DNA of 17,777 bases from Bacteroidales bacterium (GTDB taxonomy: Bacteria > Bacteroidota > Bacteroidia > Bacteroidales > Dysgonomonadaceae): positions 1-17,777 of the forward strand of contig JAAYFR010000223.1 of assembly GCA_012728155.1 (NCBI GenBank), in the 5' to 3' direction. The position numbers and the translations under genes were made by a program. The notes beneath the pieces are model-generated. The model worked only from the letters and a program-made list of their open reading frames with translations, was not told the DNA's origin and ran no database searches. This document shows, piece after piece, positions 1 to 6,427 of the stretch (position 1 is its first letter; each line of letters starts with the position of its first letter).

Positions 1-61
1 ATGAAAGAGACGTATAAAAAACAAGTATCGTATCTTTACACCCGGACAAGACAGAAAGAAA

Positions 62-93
62 AAACCCCACAAGTCATTGAACTTGTGGGGTTT
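62..93 (-). terminator. Rho-independent terminator of the tRNA-Ser gene
   Basis: A perfect 13-bp inverted repeat (62-74 pairs with 81-93, core CCCCACAAG/CTTGTGGGG) encloses a 6-nt loop. On the minus strand the stem is followed by a T-rich run (TTTCTTTC, complement of 54-61), which fits an intrinsic terminator about 33 nt past the tRNA 3' end. A T6 run also follows on the plus strand (99-104), so it could act in both directions for a gene left of the window. Confidence 0.85.
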
Positions 94-126
94 GTCTGTT
101 TTTTGTCGCCTTTTGTCTTAGGCTAC

Positions 127-214
<88 letters not shown>

Positions 215-240
215 TTGCAATTTCTCTGAAAATGCGAGTG

Positions 241-271
241 CAAAGGTAAAACTATTTTCGGAAAGAAAAAA
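241..271 (-). promoter_or_regulatory. Bacteroidetes-type promoter of tRNA-Ser
   Basis: The minus strand carries TACCTTTG (248-241), a full match to the Bacteroidetes -7 consensus TAnnTTTG. A TTTT -33-like element (271-268) lies 19 nt further upstream. The -7 box is 26 nt from the mature tRNA 5' end. The motif and spacing are visible; the activity is inferred. Confidence 0.65.
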
Positions 272-298
272 TAGCTATATCACATTATTTCCAGCTGA

Positions 299-331
299 TT
301 TTAAAAAAACCAATTATTCATCGTATCTTTG
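299..331 (+). promoter_or_regulatory. Bacteroidetes-type promoter of the DEAD-box helicase
   Basis: TATCTTTG (324-331) matches TAnnTTTG exactly. A T-run at 299-302 (TTTT, 21-nt spacer) can serve as an imperfect TTTG -33 element. The ATG at 351 follows 19 nt after the box, predicting a short leader. Confidence 0.65.
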
Positions 332-350
332 TGCAAACGATCAATGAGTC

Positions 351-2045
351 ATGTTATTTACCGAACTTCCACTATGTGATACCCTGCAGGAAGGTTTGCA
401 GGCGATGAACTTCAAAGAAACCACCCCTGTACAGGAACAAGCGATTCCTGTTATCCTTGAGAAGAAAGATGTGATCGCTTGTGCCCAGACGGGTACGGGC
501 AAGACTGCAGCTTTCCTGCTCCCTTTGCTGAATAATCTTCAGACCGATGCGCACGATGAAAGCAAGATCAACGCCATTGTGATGTTGCCTACCCGCGAGC
601 TGGCACAACAGATTGACCAGCAGATGGAAGGATTCTCCTATTTCACCCCTTTTTCTTCGGTGGCGGTATATGGCGGTAACGATGGTGAAGTGTGGGACGT
701 ACAAAAAAGAGGATTACAAAGTGGTGCCGATGTGGTGATCGCCACACCGGGCAGGCTTCTGTCGCATATCAATCTCTATAACATCGATTTTTCAGGAGTA
801 AAATACTTTATCCTGGATGAAGCGGACAGGATGCTCGACATGGGGTTTCATGACGATATCATGAAGATTGAAAAACTGCTTCCCAAGGAGCGGCAAACGA
901 TCATGTTCTCGGCCACCATGCCACCCAAAATACAACAACTGGCCAAAAGCATATTACGCAATCCGGTAGATATCAGCATCGCTATTTCCAAGCCACCGGA
1001 AACAATACTGCAATCGGCTTATATCTGTCACGAGCCACAGAAGATCCATATTGTCAAACATCTCTTCAAGGAGAAAGCACCCAACAAGGTAATTCTCTTC
1101 TCCGGTTCGAAGCAGAAAGTAAAAGAGATTGCCAAGATATTAAGACACATGGGATTGTCGGCCGACGAGATGCACTCCGACCTCGACCAGTCGCAGCGCA
1201 ACCATGTAATGCACGAGTTCAAGAACGAACGGGTGAATATCCTGGTCGCCACCGATATTGTTGCCCGGGGTATCGATATTGATGATATCAGCCTGATAAT
1301 CAACTTCGATGTGCCTTATGATGCCGAAGACTACGTACACCGTATCGGTCGTACGGCCCGTGCCGGCGACTCGGGTATGGCCATCACCTTCGTATCTCCT
1401 GCTGAACAGTACCGTTTTTCCAAGATCGAAGAGTTCTTAGGGAAAAAGATTTACCGGATTCCCGTACCGTCAGAATTGGGTGAAACTCCGGAATATAATC
1501 CTGTCAGGGACAATAATAGAAGAGGAGGAACATCAAACCGTTCATCCAAAGGGGGAGGAAAGAGAGGAAAAGAATCAGGAAAGAAGGATAGAAAATCATC
1601 CGGGAAACCAGGAAGGGCGAAAGAAATTGACAACTCCGGAAAGCAGGGAAGAGTTGACAAACCCCAAAAAGAAGAAAGAGTTGACAAACCCCAAAAAGAA
1701 GAAAGAGTTGACAAGCCTAAGAATCTACGCGAAGGAGGAACAGCAAGAAAACAGGATCCATCCAAGAAAAATCGCAGACCTAAAAGAGAGACAACTTCGG
1801 AACAGCAGGGAATACGGCAAGGAACATCCGGTGAACAAAAAAATGTTGTAACACCTCGCAAGCCCAGACCTCCCCGTGACCCCAATTCTTCAGCAACCGC
1901 TACTGCAAAGAGAAAACCGGTGATAAAGAACGATCCGGTCAAGCAAAAGGCATCCTCTCCCCAAAAGAAAGATCCGGCTCCGGAACAGGCTACTGAGACA
2001 AAGAAATCTAAAAAGTGGAGTTGGTGGCCATTCGGGAAGAAATAA
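351..2045 (+). CDS. DEAD/DEAH-box ATP-dependent RNA helicase with basic low-complexity tail
   Basis: ATP-dependent RNA helicase that likely unwinds structured RNA in ribosome assembly or mRNA turnover in the cytoplasm. All core motifs are present: Q motif TTPVQEQ (24-30), Walker A AQTGTGKT (45-52), PTRELA (80-85), TPGR (132-135), DEAD (156-159), SAT (187-189), ATDIVARG (300-307) and HRIGRTARAG (330-339). The core ends near residue 375. The remaining ~190 residues form a Lys/Arg/Gly/Ser/Pro-rich, probably disordered tail with a nine-residue repeat (434-456) and an aromatic end, WSWWPFGKK. Such tails commonly give nonspecific RNA affinity. The tail resembles RhlE-type proteins of Bacteroidetes, but I cannot settle the subfamily. 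The start at 351 keeps the Q motif and sits just below a good promoter box. It is monocistronic and converges on the oxidoreductase operon. Confidence 0.95.
   Translation: MLFTELPLCDTLQEGLQAMNFKETTPVQEQAIPVILEKKDVIACAQTGTGKTAAFLLPLLNNLQTDAHDESKINAIVMLPTRELAQQIDQQMEGFSYFTPFSSVAVYGGNDGEVWDVQKRGLQSGADVVIATPGRLLSHINLYNIDFSGVKYFILDEADRMLDMGFHDDIMKIEKLLPKERQTIMFSATMPPKIQQLAKSILRNPVDISIAISKPPETILQSAYICHEPQKIHIVKHLFKEKAPNKVILFSGSKQKVKEIAKILRHMGLSADEMHSDLDQSQRNHVMHEFKNERVNILVATDIVARGIDIDDISLIINFDVPYDAEDYVHRIGRTARAGDSGMAITFVSPAEQYRFSKIEEFLGKKIYRIPVPSELGETPEYNPVRDNNRRGGTSNRSSKGGGKRGKESGKKDRKSSGKPGRAKEIDNSGKQGRVDKPQKEERVDKPQKEERVDKPKNLREGGTARKQDPSKKNRRPKRETTSEQQGIRQGTSGEQKNVVTPRKPRPPRDPNSSATATAKRKPVIKNDPVKQKASSPQKKDPAPEQATETKKSKKWSWWPFGKK
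1650..1718 (+). repeat. In-frame 27-bp tandem repeat in the helicase tail
   Basis: Two identical 27-bp units (1650-1676 and 1677-1703) are followed by a 15-bp partial third unit (1704-1718) with two third-position changes. Each encodes RVDKPQKEE. The repeat length is a multiple of three, so changes in copy number keep the frame. It is a likely slippage product inside a disordered tail. Confidence 0.9.
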
Positions 2046-2071
2046 CGGAGCTGGAGTGAAAACCCGTTATT
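2041..2071. terminator. Possible bidirectional hairpin between convergent genes
   Basis: AATAACGG (2041-2048) and CCGTTATT (2064-2071) form an 8-bp stem with a 15-nt loop. The stem contains the stop codons of both the helicase (2043-2045) and the gamma subunit gene (2067-2069). No U tract follows on either side, so intrinsic termination is doubtful. A second pairing, CTGGAG (2051-2056) with CTCCAG (2082-2087), would compete. Confidence 0.3.
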
Positions 2072-2621
2072 CCGCTTCTTGCTCCAGTTCTATAATTTCC
2101 ATTCCCCGCAGGATGGCCTCTTCGTTCATCGGCAAAAGCTTATGGTGTCGCTCCGGAAGGGATTTCCTCAGCCCTTCCATCACATTTTCCACCTCCACCA
2201 TTGGGGATATTTTGAGCAGCCCTCCCAAGACAATCATATTGAACACCTTGGTATTGTTCATCTTCATCGACTCGTCCATCGCATTGATACGGTAGACATT
2301 GATGTCGCTCCGTTGCACTTTCTTATGGATGCCATACCCATCATAGATCAACACTCCACCCGGCTTCACCGTATTCTCGAATTTCTCAAGCGAGGGCTGA
2401 TTCAATACAATGGCAATATCATACTTGTTCACCACCGGTGAACTGATCGGTTTATCGGAAATAATAACCGTGACATTGGCGGTACCACCCCGCTGCTCCG
2501 GCCCATACGCCGGGAACCACGAAACTTCCTTATCCTCCATAATTCCCGAAAAGGCGAGTATTTTACCCATCGAGAGCACACCCTGCCCCCCAAAACCTGA
2601 AATAACGATCTCCTGTAACAT
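2067..2621 (-). CDS. 2-oxoacid:acceptor oxidoreductase, gamma subunit
   Basis: Gamma subunit (KorC/VorC type) of a 2-oxoacid:ferredoxin oxidoreductase. This domain binds the CoA moiety in the acyl-CoA-forming complex. At 184 aa it has the usual length for a stand-alone gamma chain. The N-terminal Rossmann-like GFGGQG (residues 9-14) and the YGPEQRGG segment (39-46, equivalent to the family's YGxExRGG) are diagnostic. It is the last gene of the operon, starting 13 nt after the beta stop. Known members are soluble cytoplasmic enzymes used by anaerobes to oxidise 2-oxoglutarate, branched-chain 2-oxoacids or pyruvate. Sequence alone does not fix the substrate. Confidence 0.92.
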   Translation of the reverse strand: MLQEIVISGFGGQGVLSMGKILAFSGIMEDKEVSWFPAYGPEQRGGTANVTVIISDKPISSPVVNKYDIAIVLNQPSLEKFENTVKPGGVLIYDGYGIHKKVQRSDINVYRINAMDESMKMNNTKVFNMIVLGGLLKISPMVEVENVMEGLRKSLPERHHKLLPMNEEAILRGMEIIELEQEAE

Positions 2622-2634
2622 GATCTCTCTCGTT

Positions 2635-3396
2635 TTAGATATTTTTTAAATCGCCAATGGGGTAAACGGGAAACATATTTTCCACCATCCAATCATTTGC
2701 CGCTGCCGGTGTCATCTTCCATCCGGCGTTACAGGTAGAGACCACCTCCACAATAGAGGTTCCTTTCCCCGCCATGGCATTTTCGAAGGCAAGTTTGACC
2801 ATCCGTCTTGTTTTTTTCACTGCCGCTGCCGTATGCACACTCACGCGGGTAGCAAGGCATACGCCGTCGAGTAATGCCAGCATATCGAGTATCTTCAGAG
2901 GTCCACCCATAGTCTGCACATCCCGCCCATCGGGGCTGGTGGATGTCACCATTTTACTTAGGGTAGTGGGTGCCATCTGTCCACCCGTCATTCCATAAAT
3001 AGCATTATTTATAAAGATGATGGCTATATTTTCTCCTCGGTTAGCAGCATGGATGGTTTCTGCCGTCCCAATTGCGGCCAGGTCTCCATCGCCTTGGTAG
3101 GTAAATACCATCCTGTCGGGCAATAACCGTTTGATTGCTGTCGCCAATGCAGGAGCACGCCCATGAGCTGCCTCCTGCCAGTCGATATCGAGATATTTAT
3201 AGGCAAAAACAGCACATCCTACGGGTGCCACACCGATGCACTTCTCCTGCAAACCTAATTCTTTGATCACCTCGGCAATCACTTTGTGCACCACCCCATG
3301 GGAGCATCCCGGGCAATAGTGCATATGGTTGTCGTTCATCAGCTCCGGTTTTCTATAAACCAGATTTTCAGGACTTACTATATCGCTAGGATTCAT
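2635..3396 (-). CDS. 2-oxoacid:acceptor oxidoreductase, TPP-binding beta subunit
   Basis: Beta subunit (KorB type, 253 aa), which carries thiamine pyrophosphate and catalyses 2-oxoacid decarboxylation. The TPP/Mg fingerprint is clear: GDGD (102-105), about 25 residues, then NN (130-131), followed by YGMTGGQ (134-140). The N-terminal CPGCSHG (28-34) corresponds to the conserved CPGCGHG-like motif, with Ser where Gly is common. No extra Fe-S cysteine cluster is evident, so electrons are expected to leave through the separate ferredoxin subunit. It is unusually far (141 nt) from the preceding gene and 13 nt from the gamma gene. The ATG at 3396 gives the expected N-terminus. Confidence 0.93.
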   Translation of the reverse strand: MNPSDIVSPENLVYRKPELMNDNHMHYCPGCSHGVVHKVIAEVIKELGLQEKCIGVAPVGCAVFAYKYLDIDWQEAAHGRAPALATAIKRLLPDRMVFTYQGDGDLAAIGTAETIHAANRGENIAIIFINNAIYGMTGGQMAPTTLSKMVTSTSPDGRDVQTMGGPLKILDMLALLDGVCLATRVSVHTAAAVKKTRRMVKLAFENAMAGKGTSIVEVVSTCNAGWKMTPAAANDWMVENMFPVYPIGDLKNI

Positions 3397-3537
3397 ATCG
3401 TTATTTTTGTGAAGTTATGTGAAGTTAGAAGTTTAGAAGCAAGAAATTAGAACTGAAACAACGTTTGGCGAAGCCAAAATCAACGTACTCGAATTAGAAG
3501 TAGAGAATTCATTCTAAACTATCTGATTGCTTGACTC
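3397..3537. repeat. Repeat-like spacer with short palindrome inside the oxidoreductase operon
   Basis: This 141-nt spacer has no plausible ORF. Its plus strand is purine-biased, with degenerate copies of GAAGTTAGAA/TTAGAAGT-like words at 3409-3452 and again near 3494-3508. They flank a perfect hairpin TTTGGC-GAA-GCCAAA (3464-3478). It resembles dispersed intergenic repeats of Bacteroidales genomes, but copy number cannot be judged from one window. No T tract follows the hairpin on the minus strand, so a terminator is unlikely. Confidence 0.45.
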
Positions 3538-3699
3538 CTATTTTTTGCTCAATCTGTATATCAAATAAAAAAGAATAGCTGCCCCCCCAAAGTACCAGGT
3601 AAGTTTCATATCCCGGTTAGAGGAGAAGTAGACAATGATTGTACCCAGAAAGGCAATCATGAACAATATCATGAATATATTTCTTATTTTAAGATCCAT
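3538..3699 (-). CDS. Small two-helix membrane protein (53 aa) in the oxidoreductase operon
   Basis: Unrecognised short gene. The ATG at 3699 opens 10 nt after the alpha-subunit stop, and the frame runs 53 codons to TAG (3540-3538). The N-terminus is MDLKIRNIF. A hydrophobic helix spans about residues 8-24, a short polar loop (SSNRDMK) follows, and a second helix covers about 34-50 before a basic SKK end. The tight spacing after alpha and the well-formed two-helix pattern support a real gene. The only start codon just upstream (3704) is out of frame and stops after six codons. A run of seven G (plus-strand C7, 3582-3588) encodes FGGA in helix 2 and could slip. A membrane anchor for the complex is speculation. 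Confidence 0.6.
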   Translation of the reverse strand: MDLKIRNIFMILFMIAFLGTIIVYFSSNRDMKLTWYFGGAAILFYLIYRLSKK

Positions 3700-3709
3700 A
3701 TCATCCAAT

Positions 3710-4795
3710 TTATCTATGAAAGCACTTTTCCTTTAACGCATCGAGCACATTGTCAGGAGTGGGAACAATTCCTCCCAAGCGTCCGTAGTGCTTCACCGGG
3801 ATTTTTCCCTCCACCGCCAAACGCACATCCTCTACCATCTGCCCCGCATTAAGTTCTACAGTAAGCATCCCCTTCACCTTATCGGCATAGCGATTCAGCA
3901 CCTTGGTGGGGAATGGCCAGAGTGTGATCGGCCTGAGAAGACCCACCTTAATTCCTTCTTCCCGCGCCATTTCAATTGTCTTTAAACAGATACGCGCTGC
4001 CGATCCAAAAGCGACCAACAGGTAGTCGGCATCGTCGCACTGCGTCTCTTCATAGAGCACCTCTTTCTCTTCCAGCACACGATATTTAGCCTGGAACCGC
4101 TCGTTATTCTTCTCCATCAAGGCCGAATCGAGCTCCAGTGAAGTGATGATATTGGGCTCTCTGCCCGGTATTTTACCAAGGGTTGCCCACGGACATTGCG
4201 CCCGGACCTCTTCATTGGTCCGTCTGCGGCGGAATTCAGGGAGCTTCACCTTTTCCATCATCTGTCCGATCACGCCATCCGTCAGGATCATCGCAGGATT
4301 TCGGTATTTAAATGCCAACTCAAATCCAAGTGCTACAAAATCGGCCATCTCCTGCACCGAATTAGGAGCAAGCGTAATCAGCTTATAGTCGCCATGCCCT
4401 CCTCCTTTTACCGTCTGGAAATAGTCGGCCTGTGAGGGCTGAATTGTCCCTAACCCGGGACCTCCCCGTTGCACGTTCACAATGAGGCAGGGCAGCTCTG
4501 CTCCTGCCATATAAGAGATGCCCTCCTGCTTTAAACTGATACCCGGACTGGAAGAAGTGGTCATGGAATATTTGCCGCAAGCAGCTCCCCCATAGACCAT
4601 GTTGATAGCCGCCACCTCACTTTCGGCCTGCAGCACTACCATCCCCGTTGTTTTCCAGGGAGCCTCTTCCATGAGTGTCTCTATTATTTCCGACTGGGGA
4701 GTGATAGGATAGCCGAAATAGCCATCCACCCCATAGCGTATAGCTGCATGGGCAATGGCCTCGTTCCCTTTCATCAAAGAAATTTCTTCTGACAT
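3710..4795 (-). CDS. vorB: 2-oxoacid:acceptor oxidoreductase, alpha subunit (VorB/KorA type)
   Basis: Alpha subunit (361 aa) of the ferredoxin-dependent 2-oxoacid oxidoreductase, providing the pyrimidine-binding half of the TPP site. Family marks are YPITPQSE (29-36), the ExE region (58-60), TSSSPG (80-85) and QRGGPGLGT (109-117). Chains of this length without a fused gamma domain are usually named 3-methyl-2-oxobutanoate dehydrogenase subunit VorB, equivalent to KorA. It follows the ferredoxin subunit gene by 37 nt and precedes the 53-aa membrane gene by 10 nt. Branched-chain 2-oxoacids or 2-oxoglutarate are the likeliest substrates by homology, which fits an amino-acid-fermenting or anaerobic lifestyle; the substrate is inferred. 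Confidence 0.93.
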   Translation of the reverse strand: MSEEISLMKGNEAIAHAAIRYGVDGYFGYPITPQSEIIETLMEEAPWKTTGMVVLQAESEVAAINMVYGGAACGKYSMTTSSSPGISLKQEGISYMAGAELPCLIVNVQRGGPGLGTIQPSQADYFQTVKGGGHGDYKLITLAPNSVQEMADFVALGFELAFKYRNPAMILTDGVIGQMMEKVKLPEFRRRRTNEEVRAQCPWATLGKIPGREPNIITSLELDSALMEKNNERFQAKYRVLEEKEVLYEETQCDDADYLLVAFGSAARICLKTIEMAREEGIKVGLLRPITLWPFPTKVLNRYADKVKGMLTVELNAGQMVEDVRLAVEGKIPVKHYGRLGGIVPTPDNVLDALKEKCFHR

Positions 4796-4832
4796 AATGT
4801 TGGTTTTGTTACTATTTTCTTTCGGAAAATGA

Positions 4833-5063
4833 TCATACCCGCTTTTTTCGATAGACCGTTATACATCCTTCCGGACATACAAATCCACAATTCGCGCATC
4901 CGATACAATCATCGGGGCTCTTCATATAAGCATAATGATAGCCGCGGTCATTCACCTCTCGCGGCTGCAAATCCAATGTATCGGTAGGGCATGAAACAAC
5001 ACAGAGATTGCACCCCTTACATCGATCGGTATTTACCACTACATAACCTTTTACTTTTCCCAT
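4833..5063 (-). CDS. 2x[4Fe-4S] ferredoxin-like delta subunit of 2-oxoacid oxidoreductase
   Basis: A 76-aa bacterial ferredoxin-type electron carrier with two complete cluster motifs: C15-x2-C18-x2-C21-x3-C25-P and C53-x2-C56-x2-C59-x3-C63-P. It carries electrons from the TPP site to external ferredoxin. It is the first gene of the operon, with a good promoter 29-60 nt upstream. The lead position and small size match the delta (KorD-type) chain of four-subunit complexes. Confidence 0.93.
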   Translation of the reverse strand: MGKVKGYVVVNTDRCKGCNLCVVSCPTDTLDLQPREVNDRGYHYAYMKSPDDCIGCANCGFVCPEGCITVYRKKRV

Positions 5064-5091
5064 TATCAGATGTGGTTTTTATTGTCTGGCG

Positions 5092-5123
5092 CAAAAATAG
5101 CAGTTGTTTTCCAAGAACTCAAT
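5092..5123 (-). promoter_or_regulatory. Promoter of the 2-oxoacid oxidoreductase operon
   Basis: The minus strand has TATTTTTG (5099-5092), a full TAnnTTTG match. An ATTG (5123-5120, 3 of 4 to TTTG) lies exactly 20 nt upstream. The ferredoxin ATG (5063) begins 28 nt below the box. The position in the 93-nt gap between DUF2520 and the operon makes it the likely start of the five-gene transcript. Confidence 0.7.
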
Positions 5124-5156
5124 TTTTCCATGTTAATTTTTACCTATTTTGATCCT

Positions 5157-5951
5157 TTACGGACGATAATTACGACCCACACATTGCTCTGACGATCTCT
5201 TATGAATACTTTTACTCAGCAGTGCATAGAGCTCTTTCTTCATTGGATCACTCAACAAATCAAGGTGTTTTTTGATCACTTCCTCATCAAACCGGAGCGC
5301 GGGTCCGGTCTGTGCCGCATGTGGATCCATCGTCATCGCTTTGGCAGCCGTCTCGGCGATCAACGGATGCAGCAGAAAGAACTGAAGCCCCTCCTCATCC
5401 ATTATCTCCGACGCAAGGGTATACATATGATTAGTGAAGTTAGATGCAAAGACAGCTGCCAAATGAAGGAGACGCCGTTTATCACCGGAAAGGAGAAATA
5501 CCTTTTCCGAGATCGATTTCACGAGTTCATTGAGCATCGCTATGGTCGCACTACTCTCCCCCTCGATAAAAAACGGGATATCTCTAAGATCCAGCTCCCT
5601 CTCCTTGCTGAATGTCTGTAGCGGATAGAGTACCCCTCTCTCCTTATGAGGAGAAAGTGCTGAGAGCGGAACACTACCTGCCGTATGCACCCATATGCCT
5701 GTCGTCGGCGGCATCTGGGAAACAATTTCCGGAAGTGCTGCATCTTTCACTGAAAAAATATAAAAATCGGCGGCACGATAACGGGTATCGACTCTCTCAA
5801 CCGGCTCAGCGCCCACCTTCGATGCAAGTAATTCCGCATTTCTCATCGTGCGGCTATAGAGTTGCACAATTCTGTAGCCCGCCTCATTCAATGCTGTTGC
5901 CAAATGGGTAGCCACATTGCCCGATCCGAGGAGTACAATTTCCATACACAT
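5157..5951 (-). CDS. Rossmann-like and DUF2520 domain-containing protein
   Basis: Predicted NAD(P)-binding oxidoreductase of unknown substrate. The N-terminal Rossmann-like domain opens with LLGSGNVATHL (GSGNVA at residues 9-14), resembling the fold of pyrroline-5-carboxylate reductase (ProC) family proteins. The second, helical DUF2520 domain carries HTAGS (89-93), YPLQTFS (109-115) and HLAAVFASNFTNH (163-175), the usual signature of the family. The length of 264 aa is normal. Translation may start at 5951 (MCMEIV) or two codons later at 5945. It is the last gene of the long minus-strand run, 5 nt after the gldH stop. Confidence 0.9.
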   Translation of the reverse strand: MCMEIVLLGSGNVATHLATALNEAGYRIVQLYSRTMRNAELLASKVGAEPVERVDTRYRAADFYIFSVKDAALPEIVSQMPPTTGIWVHTAGSVPLSALSPHKERGVLYPLQTFSKERELDLRDIPFFIEGESSATIAMLNELVKSISEKVFLLSGDKRRLLHLAAVFASNFTNHMYTLASEIMDEEGLQFFLLHPLIAETAAKAMTMDPHAAQTGPALRFDEEVIKKHLDLLSDPMKKELYALLSKSIHKRSSEQCVGRNYRP

Positions 5952-5956
5952 TTGAT

Positions 5957-6427
5957 TTACATCTTAATTCCCACTTTTTCCACTCCACACAGCAACTCTT
6001 CCTCCATTCCATGACGGATTAGCAGTCGGTAATTGGAGAGCGAATCACACGGAATAAAACAACTATAGGGCAGGGAGAACTGATTCAATCCTCCGGCACC
6101 ACCTCCCAACCATTTTCCATATTCATCGGCCAAGAGGAAACGGAGTGTATCGGTAGCAACAAGTGAATCCCCCCGATTATGATCGACAAGCAACCACAGG
6201 TTGCGGTAGGGATAACTGCGATTGGTCGTCACTTCCACACTCATATCATATCTTCCACCCAACGAGGGTGGTAACGAATCTATTGTAAAAACCAACACCG
6301 AGTCGCGAAGCCATTTTCCATTCTTAACATGATAAAACCGGGAATAGGCCTCCCCACCCGAACAGGAGACAATCATCACAAGAAGCAAACCTGAAAATAA
6401 TAAGAAGAGATTACTCTTTGTCCTCAC
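5957..6427 (-). CDS. gldH: Gliding motility lipoprotein GldH
   Basis: Outer-membrane or periplasmic lipoprotein required for gliding in Flavobacterium and retained in many non-gliding Bacteroidetes. The N-terminus has a short basic start (RTK), a hydrophobic stretch and a lipobox ending at IVSC (Cys22 from the GTG start). The body carries YPYRNLWLLV (72-81) and YGKWLGGG (103-110), matching the GldH pattern, and ends at 156 aa. The start is uncertain. A GTG at 6427 gives a textbook lipoprotein signal and overlaps ricT by 17 nt. An ATG at 6469 would add 14 residues, and an ATG at 6580 would add 51 residues of ricT-overlapping sequence. Translational coupling to ricT is likely. Confidence 0.85.
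   Translation of the reverse strand: MRTKSNLFLLFSGLLLVMIVSCSGGEAYSRFYHVKNGKWLRDSVLVFTIDSLPPSLGGRYDMSVEVTTNRSYPYRNLWLLVDHNRGDSLVATDTLRFLLADEYGKWLGGGAGGLNQFSLPYSCFIPCDSLSNYRLLIRHGMEEELLCGVEKVGIKM

Noticed and set aside
1480..1851. A 123-codon frame overlapping the helicase tail on the plus strand
   Set aside because: It is the shifted reading of A/G-rich tail sequence. The helicase frame continues uninterrupted to 2045 with a sensible end, so there is no frameshift or second gene.
5064..5156. A possible riboswitch or terminator before the oxidoreductase operon
   Set aside because: No TPP-riboswitch-like conserved segments or stable hairpin could be found. A simple promoter explains the gap.
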